Assembly (NCBI GenBank): GCA_900088475.1
Contig: FLMG01001668.1
Location: 9,502 to 24,342, forward strand
Length of the DNA stretch: 14,841 nucleotides
Origin: Hyphochytrium catenoides
Lineage: Eukaryota; Sar; Hyphochytriomycetes; Hyphochytriales; Hyphochytriaceae
Direction: 5' to 3'
Shown here: piece after piece, positions 1-8,029 of the stretch
How positions within the stretch are numbered: position 1 is the stretch's first letter
Layout of the letters: every line of letters starts with the position of its first letter
The notes under the pieces: model-generated
What the model was told of the DNA's origin: nothing
Database searches by the model: none
What the model saw: only the letters and a program-made list of their open reading frames with translations
Program-made: the position numbers and the translations under genes

Positions 1-2394
1 CGAAGAGATGACGAACATCACGCTCCCGCCATACTTGAAGACAAACAGCATCAACTGCATCACACAGCATCATGTTGACGAGATTAGGGGAAAGAAGGAG
101 AGAGAGAGTGAGTGAGTGAGAAGAGTGTGTGTAACAAAGAAAGAGAAATTCAACGTTAGTTAAGTGGAGAGAGAGGAGAAGAGACCATCTGTCAGCGAGG
201 CACCGTTGCTTTAGAGAGGAAAAGACGTTGTGAATAAGCTCCTTAAATAGCGAGAAAACATGAGAGACGAGAGAGAGAAGGCACTCAAAAGAGCCGACTT
301 GCCAATAGAAGCCAAGCGTTTCGAAGGACGGGAAGGACATTGACATTCTCTCGCTTTTCACTCTCTCTCTCTCTTGTACATTCTCTGTCCGCATACCTGG
401 TTGTAAACCATATTGAAGACAATAAAAACGAGAAAGAGCGGCAGGATGCTGTCTTCCTCACAGTGCCACACTCTGTTTGGATCTTCCTCAGGAAGAGCAG
501 GGTTGACGACCACAGGGTTGCCCATGAAACAGCGATGGCTATTCCAGAGATAGTTAGGCAGCTCTGACCAAGAGATAGGAGGATCCGCAAACCCAGGAAC
601 CTGGACAATTTGGAGAAGACAATGTGTGAGAGAGAAAGATTGACAGAGAGGGGAAGATAAAGAGATGCAGAGAGAGAAAGAGAGCAAGTTAAACGAGTTT
701 GACAACCGAAGGTCGGTCCATAGCAAGACTGTCAAAGAAAGCGTATCACAAGGAGCTTTTTGGAGTATGAGCTTAGGAGCGCTTGAAGCTGTCATAGAGG
801 GAAGGAGAGGGAAGGCTAGAGAGAGGTACAAAGCGACGGCAAGGACGTCAGAGAATGGCTAAGGGGAAAGGAAGAAGAAAGACCAAGACAAGATAAGGAG
901 AGAGAGGGCAGCAGATGGGCACGAGCAAAGAAGAAACTTAGATAGGCCACAATTTGCTCCTAGCTCAGCAGTCAGTTACCCTGATGGTCCAGACAGTCAG
1001 GAACGCATAGATAATCTGCCAGAAACTGGTCCAGGCGTTCGCGTACCAGAGATCCATGTCAACATCCTTCAGACCCACCTCTTTGTAGACTGAGGGACAG
1101 AAAGGACAGAAGCAAGACAAGATAGGAGAGAGAGACTTAGTAGAAGCCGGAATGAGAAGGAGCACTCTGAACTTGGTCGAGAGCTATGATCTCGCGGCCT
1201 CGTGAGAAATGAGAGAGAGACAGACAGACAGACAGAGAGAGAGAGAGAGGCAACAACAATGTGCCGTACAACGATGTGCCGTAGCGGGAGAGAGCTGCGA
1301 AACGAATAAGAGTGGCGAAGGCAGGAGGAGCCTCAGGAAGTGAGAACATTGCTTCAGCTTCGTTCCTGAGCTTTTGCAGTGTGACCTCTCGGTCTCCTTT
1401 ATCCTCTGTCTTGACGAGCTGCTCCTTAACACCTACCATTGGATGCTGCAGCAGGAACGAGAGCTAAGATAAATATCCCAGTCCAGAAGAAAGCATCGTC
1501 TCCCACGGCTTTCTCTTTCTTCCCTTCCAACACGGGCAAGAAGTTGACGGCAACGCCGTAAAGAATGAGAATGGCGCCCAGGATGTGATTTCTTCGGAAG
1601 GTCGAGCCCAGGAACACTGCGGCCATCACCATATTGATAGGAAGGACAAGTTGCCCAAGAATGTTGATGAGGTCCCCTCTGCAAGAGCGACATAAAAAGA
1701 GGTACGATTCGGGAAAGGGAGAGAGAGACATAGAGAGAGAAGACGAAAGGAGAGAGAGAGAGCAATTGAGCGAAGGAGAAACCGACGGCAGACAGAGGCA
1801 GCGGAGGAAGATCGAGGGTCACGGAGATGATCAGTGGCAGTGGTCAGACTTCAAGCCATGATCAATCTGAGTAGCGATCAGGCATATCTTGTTAGAGGAG
1901 ATAGAGAGGCAGGCAGGCATGCAAACAGAGAAAGAGAGAGACGACAAAGAGGAGAGAGAGAGAGAGCTGGAGAGAGAGAGAGACGGGTATGCTCTTCCAT
2001 AGACGGGAAAGGTGGTCGGTGAGAGAATTGATAGGTAGGACGTTGAGAGGACGACAGAGAGAGGATTTACTGCGAGAAGAAAGAGCAAGAGAGAGAAGAA
2101 AGAGCCTGCAAGAGAGAGAAGAAAGAGCCTGGAAGACAGTATGAGAAGGTGTATCTCCCTCACCCGAGATGCGGCGTCGGAAAGGTGGAGAGCAGGTTAA
2201 ACAGCGTGTCCAAGAGGCCCATGAAGGCGAACTTATACTGAGGAAATCTCTTCATCTCCGGGGTGATGTCCTTAGTAAAGTAAAGCTTGTACCAGACCAC
2301 AGGCCACGAGGTCGCAATGAAGGCAATCGGAAGGATCATGTTGGAGAGATACCAGAGATATGGCGCGTAGGCGAAAGAGAGACGTCTGCAGCGG

Positions 2395-2453
<59 letters not shown>

Positions 2454-2625
2454 AGGGAGAGAGAGTGGCCAGGAGTTAGAGAAGGGAAAGAGTCAGTACT
2501 TTGCTATGATAGAGGAAAGGGAATGACTACTCACAACATAAACAAACAGAGCACAAAAAATCAAGTCACCATTGACTTCGAGTCAGATGCTCGCCACATA
2601 GGAAAGCGCAACTTAGTTGAGCAGT

Positions 2626-2665
<40 letters not shown>

Positions 2666-2979
2666 GCTGCTCAAGAGAGACAGACGCCAAAAACACTATA
2701 TAACAAGAACCAGCTGCCCCGAGAGAGGGAGAGAGAAAAGAGAAGGAGCGTGAGCGAGCGAGTAGCAAAGAGATGGGGCCAGCCGAGAGCGACACAGAGA
2801 CACGGAGAGAGAGAGAGAGTGAGAGAGAGAGAGAGAAAGGAAGAAAGAAGGAAGGAGAGAGAGAGAGAGAGAGGTAGTGTGTCTCACGTCCACAGCACCC
2901 TGTCGACGCATCTCGCTGCCGTCAGAATGAGCAGTGCCAGGTTCACGGCCGCCGGAGCGCCTGCTGCTTCCTCACCCAT
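1..2979 (-). CDS. CRT-like drug/metabolite transporter, six exons, 3'-partial
   Basis: Integral membrane transporter of the CRT/CLT-like family (drug/metabolite transporter superfamily). Relatives lie in the digestive-vacuole membrane of apicomplexans or the plastid envelope of plants and move small solutes such as thiols, amino acids and peptides; the substrate here is unknown. Exons on the minus strand: 2979-2888, 2385-2164, 1678-1437, 1089-980, 600-397, 54-1. All junctions are GT-AG, the phases match, and the 924 nt give 308 codons without a stop; the C terminus lies beyond position 1. The start ATG at 2979 has an ACCATGG context, although the frame stays open upstream. Family signs: VDRVLW at the end of the first helix, ILGQLVLPINMVMAAVFLGS, GAILILYGVAVNFLPVL, VPAAASNVYKE, a loop with two cysteines (HRCFMG and VWHCEED), then PLFLVFIVFNMVYNQ and KYGGSVMF. 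The five introns (342-502 nt) are rich in CT on the sense strand. Family assignment is firm; exact substrate and membrane are not. Confidence 0.85.
1926..1983. repeat. GA-rich simple repeat in intron 2 of the CRT-like gene
   Basis: An interrupted GA run on the plus strand (CT on the sense strand of the gene) in the middle of the 485-nt second intron. Shorter runs of the same type lie at about 1725-1763 in this intron and at 1210-1250 in the third intron, so every large intron of the gene carries at least one. Confidence 0.75.
2086..2131. repeat. Exact tandem duplication of 23 bp in intron 2 of the CRT-like gene
   Basis: Two identical 23-bp units, 2086-2108 and 2109-2131, stand head to tail; each holds a GA-rich part followed by GAGCCTG. 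They lie inside the second intron, in a purine-rich (plus-strand) stretch, and look like a recent slippage product. Confidence 0.9.
2397..2465. repeat. GA/CT microsatellite in intron 1 of the CRT-like gene
   Basis: A nearly pure (GA)n run on the plus strand, with a few GGGA units at its right end, lies about 10 nt upstream of the exon 2 acceptor (sense orientation). It therefore reads as a long CT polypyrimidine tract in the pre-mRNA, next to the splice acceptor. Similar GA runs occur in the same intron at about 2633-2668 and 2800-2874. Confidence 0.9.
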
Positions 2980-3452
2980 GGTCGTGGCACGGAGGAAGAT
3001 GTCTGAGAGCCTTTCAGGCTTTGATAAGAAAGAGACAGAGGCCAAGAAGAAGAAGGCAACGATTAGAAAGCTTCCTTCTCTTGCCTCTTGGTGGCTGCCC
3101 GGGCTCTCTTTCTCTCTCTCTCTCTTTCTGTCGGGCAGCGGGTTATTAGGAGAGAGACTAGGGAATCTGCAAATGAGCAGTGGTCTACGACGGCGGTTGA
3201 GTTGGTTGAGTTGCTGATTGGTGACGAAGGGTAAGCAAGTAAGGACAAAGAAGTAAGGACAAGGGCAAGAGACAGGAGTTGTGATGGAGAGAATGAATGA
3301 GAGACAGAGAGAGCAGGGGAGGGAGAGAAATGGAGGGAAAGAAGGGAAGTAGGGAGAGAGACGGAGGGAGAGAGAGACAATGTAAAAGAGAAAGTGAGGG
3401 CGATACCACTAGATAGAGAGAAATGAGAGAGGGAGGAGGAAATATTAGATGG
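2980..3452. other. Upstream flank of the CRT-like gene, no gene seen
   Basis: The sense frame of exon 1 stays open leftward of the chosen ATG, through 2980-3090, so an upstream start or a further 5' exon is possible. The rest is purine-rich plus-strand sequence with short GA and GGGA repeats. No TATA box could be placed with confidence. Confidence 0.4.
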
Positions 3453-3574
3453 AACAAGAGAGAGCGAGAGAGAGAGTGAGAGAGAGAGAGTGAGAGAGAG
3501 AAAGAGAGAGAGAAAGTGAGAGAGAGAAAGAGAGTGTGAGAGAGAGAGAAAGAGAAAGAGAAAGAGAGAGAGCG

Positions 3575-3605
<31 letters not shown>

Positions 3606-3620
3606 GAGAGAGCGAGAGAA

Positions 3621-3658
<38 letters not shown>
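3453..3658. repeat. 200-bp polypurine tract with a 40-bp exact tandem duplication
   Basis: The plus strand is almost entirely G and A, as GA and GAAA units, with only scattered C and T. Positions 3541-3580 and 3581-3620 are identical 40-bp units in tandem, and the match runs a few bases into the next stretch. The tract lies about 480-680 bp upstream of the start codon of the CRT-like gene, so it may be part of its promoter or of a spliced 5' leader. On the minus strand it opens as a Ser/Leu-only reading frame, which I treat as an artefact of the repeat. Confidence 0.9.
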
Positions 3659-5159
3659 GTCACAAGATTGGTATCAAACATGTCATCAAAGTCTCCCCCT
3701 TCCAGATCCTAAGATAGCCCCGCAGCCATCTACTTCAGCGTGTACAAACGGACCTCCTCAAGCATACTAATTCCGGATGAATCCCACTAAGGTTTATTTT
3801 AATCAGAATACTAAAAGTTGTATTCCTTATAAGATATTGAAATGTGTCAAGAAAGGCATACGTCAGCTAACAGCTACTACGAACAGGCTCAGCTGCCAGG
3901 TGTCCGACCTTGATGAAAGAAGGAATGACTCGCAATGAAAAGCTTCAGAATGCCCTTGTGACATCGGCCTTGATAGCTCTGATACGCAGCTGGAGCACAT
4001 GGAAAGTTGAGCAGCTTGTCAGCGTCTTGCAAAGATCTCTGCCATGTTTTGCCCTGCACTAGGCTGTAGTCAAGTACGTCCTGACTTCCGTTGTTGGATG
4101 GATGCCCATTAATGTCGACTAATGTGTTAGATGCAACCCACGGACGTTCTATTCTTCGGTAGCCATAAGTACAGAGTTATTCCATGATGGGAGGCAAGAG
4201 CTTGGGAGCGCGTCCTCTCCTAAAGTGCAATAGTGGACCATACGATGTCATCCGCGTAAGGATAGCCCAGGCCATGCGGCGGGCCAGTCATCAGATCGAA
4301 AAGTTTTTCACCTATTTTCCGACGTGGTTCATCGAGGAGCCAACTTCAGAGGTCAGGGATTAGCTGCAGGCTTGTTGACTTCACTCTCGAACCTGAATTC
4401 AACATAGGGTGGGTTCCTGCTTCTTTCCTTGCATAGAGCAGTAGGTACAGCCAGTGGCTAGTAAAGCGGGTTGCCTCGCCGCTAGATGGGCATGGCGACC
4501 ACCTTTCGTAATCCCGTACACCCTTCAGAGCACTCCAAATTAGCCATCAGTAGGAAGCAACAGGTGCCAGCGAGTCCATTGAACTTACTTTCCTTGGCAA
4601 AGCCCATCTTTCTTTTTTCTTTACAAGTGCTGCCTGCAGGTTGGTCTCTCTTACACTCTCCTCTGATCTGCCTGTCTTCTTCTTTTCTTTCTGAGTCGCA
4701 GCTTCATTTCTCTGCGTTAGCTTCTGTCCTGGTCGTTCAACCTTCCCACTAACAGAAGCTGTCGAAGACATAACGCCGGTGGGCAGCTGCCTCGAATGGT
4801 CTTACCAGTCTCATCGTAAGTTAGAATCTTCCAAGTGAGGCTAGATAAATGAATATTCGCACGGCTGGCTGCTAGTACGCAAGGATAACACTGCGGATGC
4901 TTATGGTCAATATTATAAAAATAGATCAAGGGACGGATAAGAGCCTAAGCGGACAGTTGTCTATTCTGTTCCTCAAGGGCTCCACATAAAAATAATAGCT
5001 CGTCCTTTAGCACTCCTTTCTTCTTCCGTTTCTGATGTCCGTGTCCCAGAAGTCAGAGGAGGAGAAAGTGCTAGAGGACCCGGGAAAGGCGCTTCTCTCA
5101 GGGTTGATTGGAGCCTTCCTTCCCCTAGAGTTTCTGGGTCTTCCCTCTCTCAAAGCTGC
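3659..5159. other. Intergenic region without a clear gene
   Basis: Composition changes sharply here: the GA repeats stop and the sequence becomes mixed. No frame shows a recognisable domain apart from a short reverse-transcriptase-like motif on the minus strand at 4223-4345. One minus-strand frame from about 4289 to 3905 has only a single stop in about 125 codons, which could be an eroded coding stretch. A minus-strand ATG frame at 4771 runs to a GTAAGT donor-like site near 4588, but no second exon could be found for it. Confidence 0.4.
4223..4345 (-). pseudogene. Possible reverse-transcriptase fragment (YADD motif)
   Basis: A 41-codon stop-free frame on the minus strand contains GLGYPYADDIVW, with YADDIV at 4258-4241. 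YADD is the catalytic box of reverse transcriptases in non-LTR and LTR retroelements, and a glycine/hydrophobic run before it is usual. Stops close the frame on both sides and no other RT motif, nuclease or repeat boundary is visible. If it is real, it is a small decayed relic of a retroelement; a chance match of four residues cannot be excluded. Confidence 0.25.
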
Positions 5160-5855
5160 CTATCTAAAAGTTCCCCAAAGGAGAAAGAACAGACTTCCTA
5201 AGCCTAGAGCTGCTTGAAGGGCCACGCTACTCACGCAGTCCACGCTTCTGACGCTAGAAGAAACCCTTGTCTTCTTGCCGACATTTGAAAAAAGAGGGTT
5301 TCCATCACCCTGGGCTGCTGGAGCTTCGCTACCCACTTGGACGACCAGCGCATCTGATGCCACGGCCTGTGCAGAGTTTCTTGTTGCTACTGAGGGTAGC
5401 TTGATGCTAAGAGAGCCAATGGAGCCGTTAGTGCTCTCAAGGGACTGTCTCGTGGCCAGCTCCCAACCATTGGCACCGGAAGCGGCAATGTCACACTTCA
5501 GACACCGCTCTCCCCTCATTGGGTTGGCTAGAAGGCATCGGATCTGCTCTGGCGCAAGGGAAAGGGACACCATCGAGTCTCTGAGTGTGCCACAGATGGG
5601 CAGTCCGCCGCATGTGACATAAGGATACGTGTCCTTCTGTATTGTGCCTTCCTGGCCATCACAATGGAAACTAGCATACGACGTGATGCCTGCTATTACG
5701 ACCGCGGCGTGTAGAGGAGGAAGAGCTTTGGCCGAAGCATCCAGAGTAATATAACCTAAGCACTTTGTAGGCATCTGACAGCCCGCATACTGAGCTGCCG
5801 TCCGTTGCATTAGAGAGATGAGAAAGAAGACAAAGAGACTACTAACAAGTGCCAT
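5160..5855 (-). CDS. Secreted or membrane-anchored cysteine-rich protein, unknown function
   Basis: Single exon of 231 residues; I do not recognise the family. The start ATG at 5855 opens directly into a signal peptide (residues 1 to about 21: hydrophobic core LFVFFLISL, small residues before QYAG). The mature part has nine cysteines (26, 32, 65, 82, 88, 107, 118, 121, 207), including a CLKC pair at 118-121, an N-glycosylation sequon NGS at 143-145, and a Ser/Ala-rich second half. Residues 210-228 form a hydrophobic C-terminal helix with almost nothing after it, which fits either a GPI-attachment signal or a tail anchor. A surface or wall protein is the natural inference. The absence of introns contrasts with the CRT-like and phosphatase genes but matches the CBM1 gene nearby. 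No good TATA box was found upstream. Confidence 0.6.
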   Translation of the reverse strand: MALVSSLFVFFLISLMQRTAAQYAGCQMPTKCLGYITLDASAKALPPLHAAVVIAGITSYASFHCDGQEGTIQKDTYPYVTCGGLPICGTLRDSMVSLSLAPEQIRCLLANPMRGERCLKCDIAASGANGWELATRQSLESTNGSIGSLSIKLPSVATRNSAQAVASDALVVQVGSEAPAAQGDGNPLFSNVGKKTRVSSSVRSVDCVSSVALQAALGLGSLFFLLWGTFR

Positions 5856-6229
5856 CCTTGCTGCACCGCTAGACTGGAAAGGCCTCGATATTCCGTTCTC
5901 AGCTTCTGCTTTGTTCGCTACAAAGCTTGTCCCTCAGCTACGCCAAGTGATGATTGATATTAACTAGCATCTGTCGCGTGGTAGCGCTTTCCTTGGCAAT
6001 CACTCACTCAGGGATGGCGGCGTAAGGAGACATTGGCGATGAGCCTTCGCGCTGGCGTTTAGGATGTGAGGAGGCGAAAGGAGATGATGAAGGCGACCAG
6101 CATCAACTGTCCTCTCTTCTTCTCGTTGACCTGAGTCTTTCTGTTCCCACAGTAGAGACCATAGTCCAATGTTGGTGATGTCTTTCGTGGGCTGTCTCAA
6201 CATTTTCCCCTCAACCTCTGGCACGCACT
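5856..6229. other. Spacer upstream of the secreted-protein gene
   Basis: No gene recognised. The plus strand holds a good 3' splice-acceptor-like string, TCTTTCTGTTCCCACAG, ending near 6152, just before the CT tract. A minus-strand frame at 6000-6220 is open, but most of its length to the right is repeat-derived Arg/Glu. Neither is enough for a gene call. Confidence 0.3.
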
Positions 6230-6271
6230 CATCTCTCTCTCTCTCTCTCTCTTTCTCTCTTTCTCTCGCTC

Positions 6272-6322
<51 letters not shown>

Positions 6323-6381
6323 CTCTCTTTCTCGCTCTCTCTCTTTCTCGCTCTTCCTCTCTCTCTCTTGTCTCGCTCTTC

Positions 6382-6434
<53 letters not shown>

Positions 6435-6525
6435 TCTTCCTCTCTCTATCTCTCTTTCTCTCTCACAGCTACTCTCTCCTTGACTCTCTCCCTCTCTCTC
6501 TCTTCCTGTGTGGTTCTTCGCTCGC
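6230..6525. repeat. CT-rich simple-repeat tract (polypyrimidine on the plus strand)
   Basis: About 300 bp of CT and CTTT units with few interruptions. Between about 6312 and 6360 it contains a 16-bp unit, TTTCTCGCTCTCTCTC, repeated in tandem with slight decay of the last copy. The orientation is opposite to the tracts at 1-3660. Open frames through it on either strand (Ser/Leu or Arg/Glu) are artefacts. Confidence 0.9.
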
Positions 6526-6993
6526 TCTATTTTTCTGAGTCTCTCCTGGTATCTCTGTCTTATGGCCACTTCCTTCCACTTCCTTCCTTTGAAGAGAAAG
6601 GCTGTTGAGCTGCAACGACCCCTGCTTCCTCTCTCTCAGCCATTTAGAAAGGGGTAGTCATAATAATATGCGCGCCAGTAGAATGGCATTAATCATATGT
6701 TTTGCCTGGGGCTCTTGGCGTGGTAAGAACCACATCATCACACTGGCACTTCTGTTGAACAGTCCAAAGGGAAAATTCAGAGGGTGGAAGGGATGAGAGC
6801 CAGGCCGGTAAAGGAATCATAAATACAGCGATGAAGAAATGGGATTCATCTTCTAAATAATAACATAGAGTGCATTAAAAATAAATTGGACTGCCTAACA
6901 CGTTAGCGGTAGCCGCTGTCGCATCATCCTCTCTCCTTTCTCTTTCCCTTTACACTTTCCCATACAATAATAATGGGCCCTAGGAAGAATTGT
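6526..6993. other. Intergenic sequence, no gene seen
   Basis: No recognisable protein, RNA gene or repeat. The right part, about 6830-6970, is AT-richer with several ATAATAA runs and a short pyrimidine-rich patch at 6928-6960. Confidence 0.4.
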
Positions 6994-7160
6994 AAAGGAT
7001 CAGAAGCCCATGGCAGAATGGAAGAAGCCCCAGGCCAACATCATGCAGACATGCAGATCTTCAAAGCCTCTGCAGCTGCCCAAGCTTCTTCTAATCTGAG
7101 ACCCGGCCCAATCTTTACTGCTCTCTGTCTGTGGCCATGGTAGTTCTAGGGCTGTGATTG
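6994..7160. repeat. Diverged direct repeat, copy 1
   Basis: Begins AAAGGATCAGAAGCCCAT and shares with 7178-7313 the blocks GATCTTCAAAGC, CTTTCTAATCTGA-like, CCCGGYCCAAT, ACTGCTCTCTRTCTG and TAGGGCTGT in the same order. It is about 30 bp longer than copy 2 because of internal insertions. No frame is conserved between the copies, so the unit appears non-coding. Confidence 0.75.
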
Positions 7161-7177
7161 CTAAGTATTATATAAAT

Positions 7178-7313
7178 AAAGGATGAGAAGCCCATAGTAT
7201 ATGGAAGAAACATCATGATCTTCAAAGCTCTGCGGCTTCCGAAGCTCTTTCTAATCTGAAGCCCGGTCCAATATTCACTGCTCTCTATCTGCGGGCGTCG
7301 TAGGGCTGTAGTG
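7178..7313. repeat. Diverged direct repeat, copy 2
   Basis: Second copy of the unit at 6994-7160, separated from it by only 17 bp (AT-rich, including TATATAAATAAA). The copies differ by substitutions and short indels. The arrangement could be a local tandem duplication of a non-coding element or two copies of a short interspersed repeat. Confidence 0.75.
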
Positions 7314-8029
7314 AGCGGTATCGGGAAGTAGTCTCTCGTCACTCCCAGTCTTTTAAAGGATATCCCACGCCTGGATGATCATGCAAGAGATCATGGGTTC
7401 GAGTCTGACAACATCTTTCGAAGTTACGCACTGCACTTTTTCTAAGCGACATTTCTTCCACCAGTTGACCATCAATGTAGTAAAGAATTATGTTGATTTC
7501 CTCAGCAATAAGACAGAGGAGACACGCCGACTAAAAAAGATACCTCAGCACCAGATACTATATGAGGAAAGAGATGGACAGAGAAAGGGTTCGTAGACTT
7601 GTCTCCTGCTTTTTTGTGAGTCTCCGTTGAGTAATGAATCTCAGGTACTAAGAACAGTCGTCACGCCTGCTGAGGGTTACCAGACCGGCGAAGACAGACC
7701 TGACAAAATACTTGCGCTTATGCCCACCGACAATTGCCAGAAAATATGCCTACACTTATTAACCTTGAAAGCAGAAAGCTTTTGTCATTGAACATCTCTA
7801 CATGGCTCGCGTTATCGTCTCGCTTTTTATTAGGATAAACAGATTTATTTATAGCTCATAATTGCCAGCAGATGCTCCCACTCACACAAAAAGAGAGAAT
7901 AAGTTGCGTAAGAAAGTAAGGAGATGTCAGCGCCGTGGTCAGGAAGAAGCATGTTGAGCGACCCAATCATTAGCTGTGGAGTGTACAGAGAGAGAGAGTG
8001 AGCATCTCTATAAATGCCCAGGGTGGCAA
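7314..8029. other. Intergenic sequence downstream of the CBM1 gene
   Basis: No gene recognised. A 6-bp inverted repeat (7375-7380 with 7389-7394) lies beside a tRNA B-box-like string at 7397-7405, but no tRNA can be folded. Two AATAAA hexamers on the minus strand (complement of 7826-7831 and 7844-7849) lie about 180-205 nt past the stop of the CBM1 gene and could serve as its polyadenylation signals. Confidence 0.4.

Noticed and set aside
285-396. Minus-strand continuation after the CRT-like exon ending at 397, reading NVNVLPVLRNAW
   Set aside because: It would need a 50-nt purine-rich intron and then a stop. Joining 397 to the exon at 54 instead gives KYGGSVMF in phase, the expected family sequence.
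1137-1436. Minus-strand frame with KEQLVKTEDKGDREV after exon 3
   Set aside because: It is out of phase with the exon, while splicing to 1089 gives the family sequence SNVYKE; treated as intron.
2535-2700. Possible extra exon in intron 1 of the CRT-like gene (VNGDLIFCALFVYV)
   Set aside because: Its phase fits neither neighbour, and exon 2979-2888 joins 2385-2164 directly in phase with the expected helix order.
3445-3681. Minus-strand frame of Ser/Leu repeats
   Set aside because: It is a pure translation of the CT repeat with no other content.
4588-4771. Minus-strand first-exon candidate ending at a GTAAGT donor
   Set aside because: No downstream exon in phase and no recognisable protein; the overlapping plus frame is equally open.
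5035-5217. Plus-strand 60-residue frame starting MSVSQKSEEEK
   Set aside because: It overlaps the end of the secreted-protein gene on the other strand and shows no domain.
6000-6569. Minus-strand 189-residue Arg/Glu-rich frame and plus-strand Ser/Leu frame
   Set aside because: Both come mainly from the CT tract; repeat DNA without stop codons opens frames on both strands.
7375-7405. tRNA-like or Pol III B-box (GTTCGAGTC) with a small hairpin
   Set aside because: The T-stem has mismatches, there is no A box, acceptor stem or anticodon arm in register.
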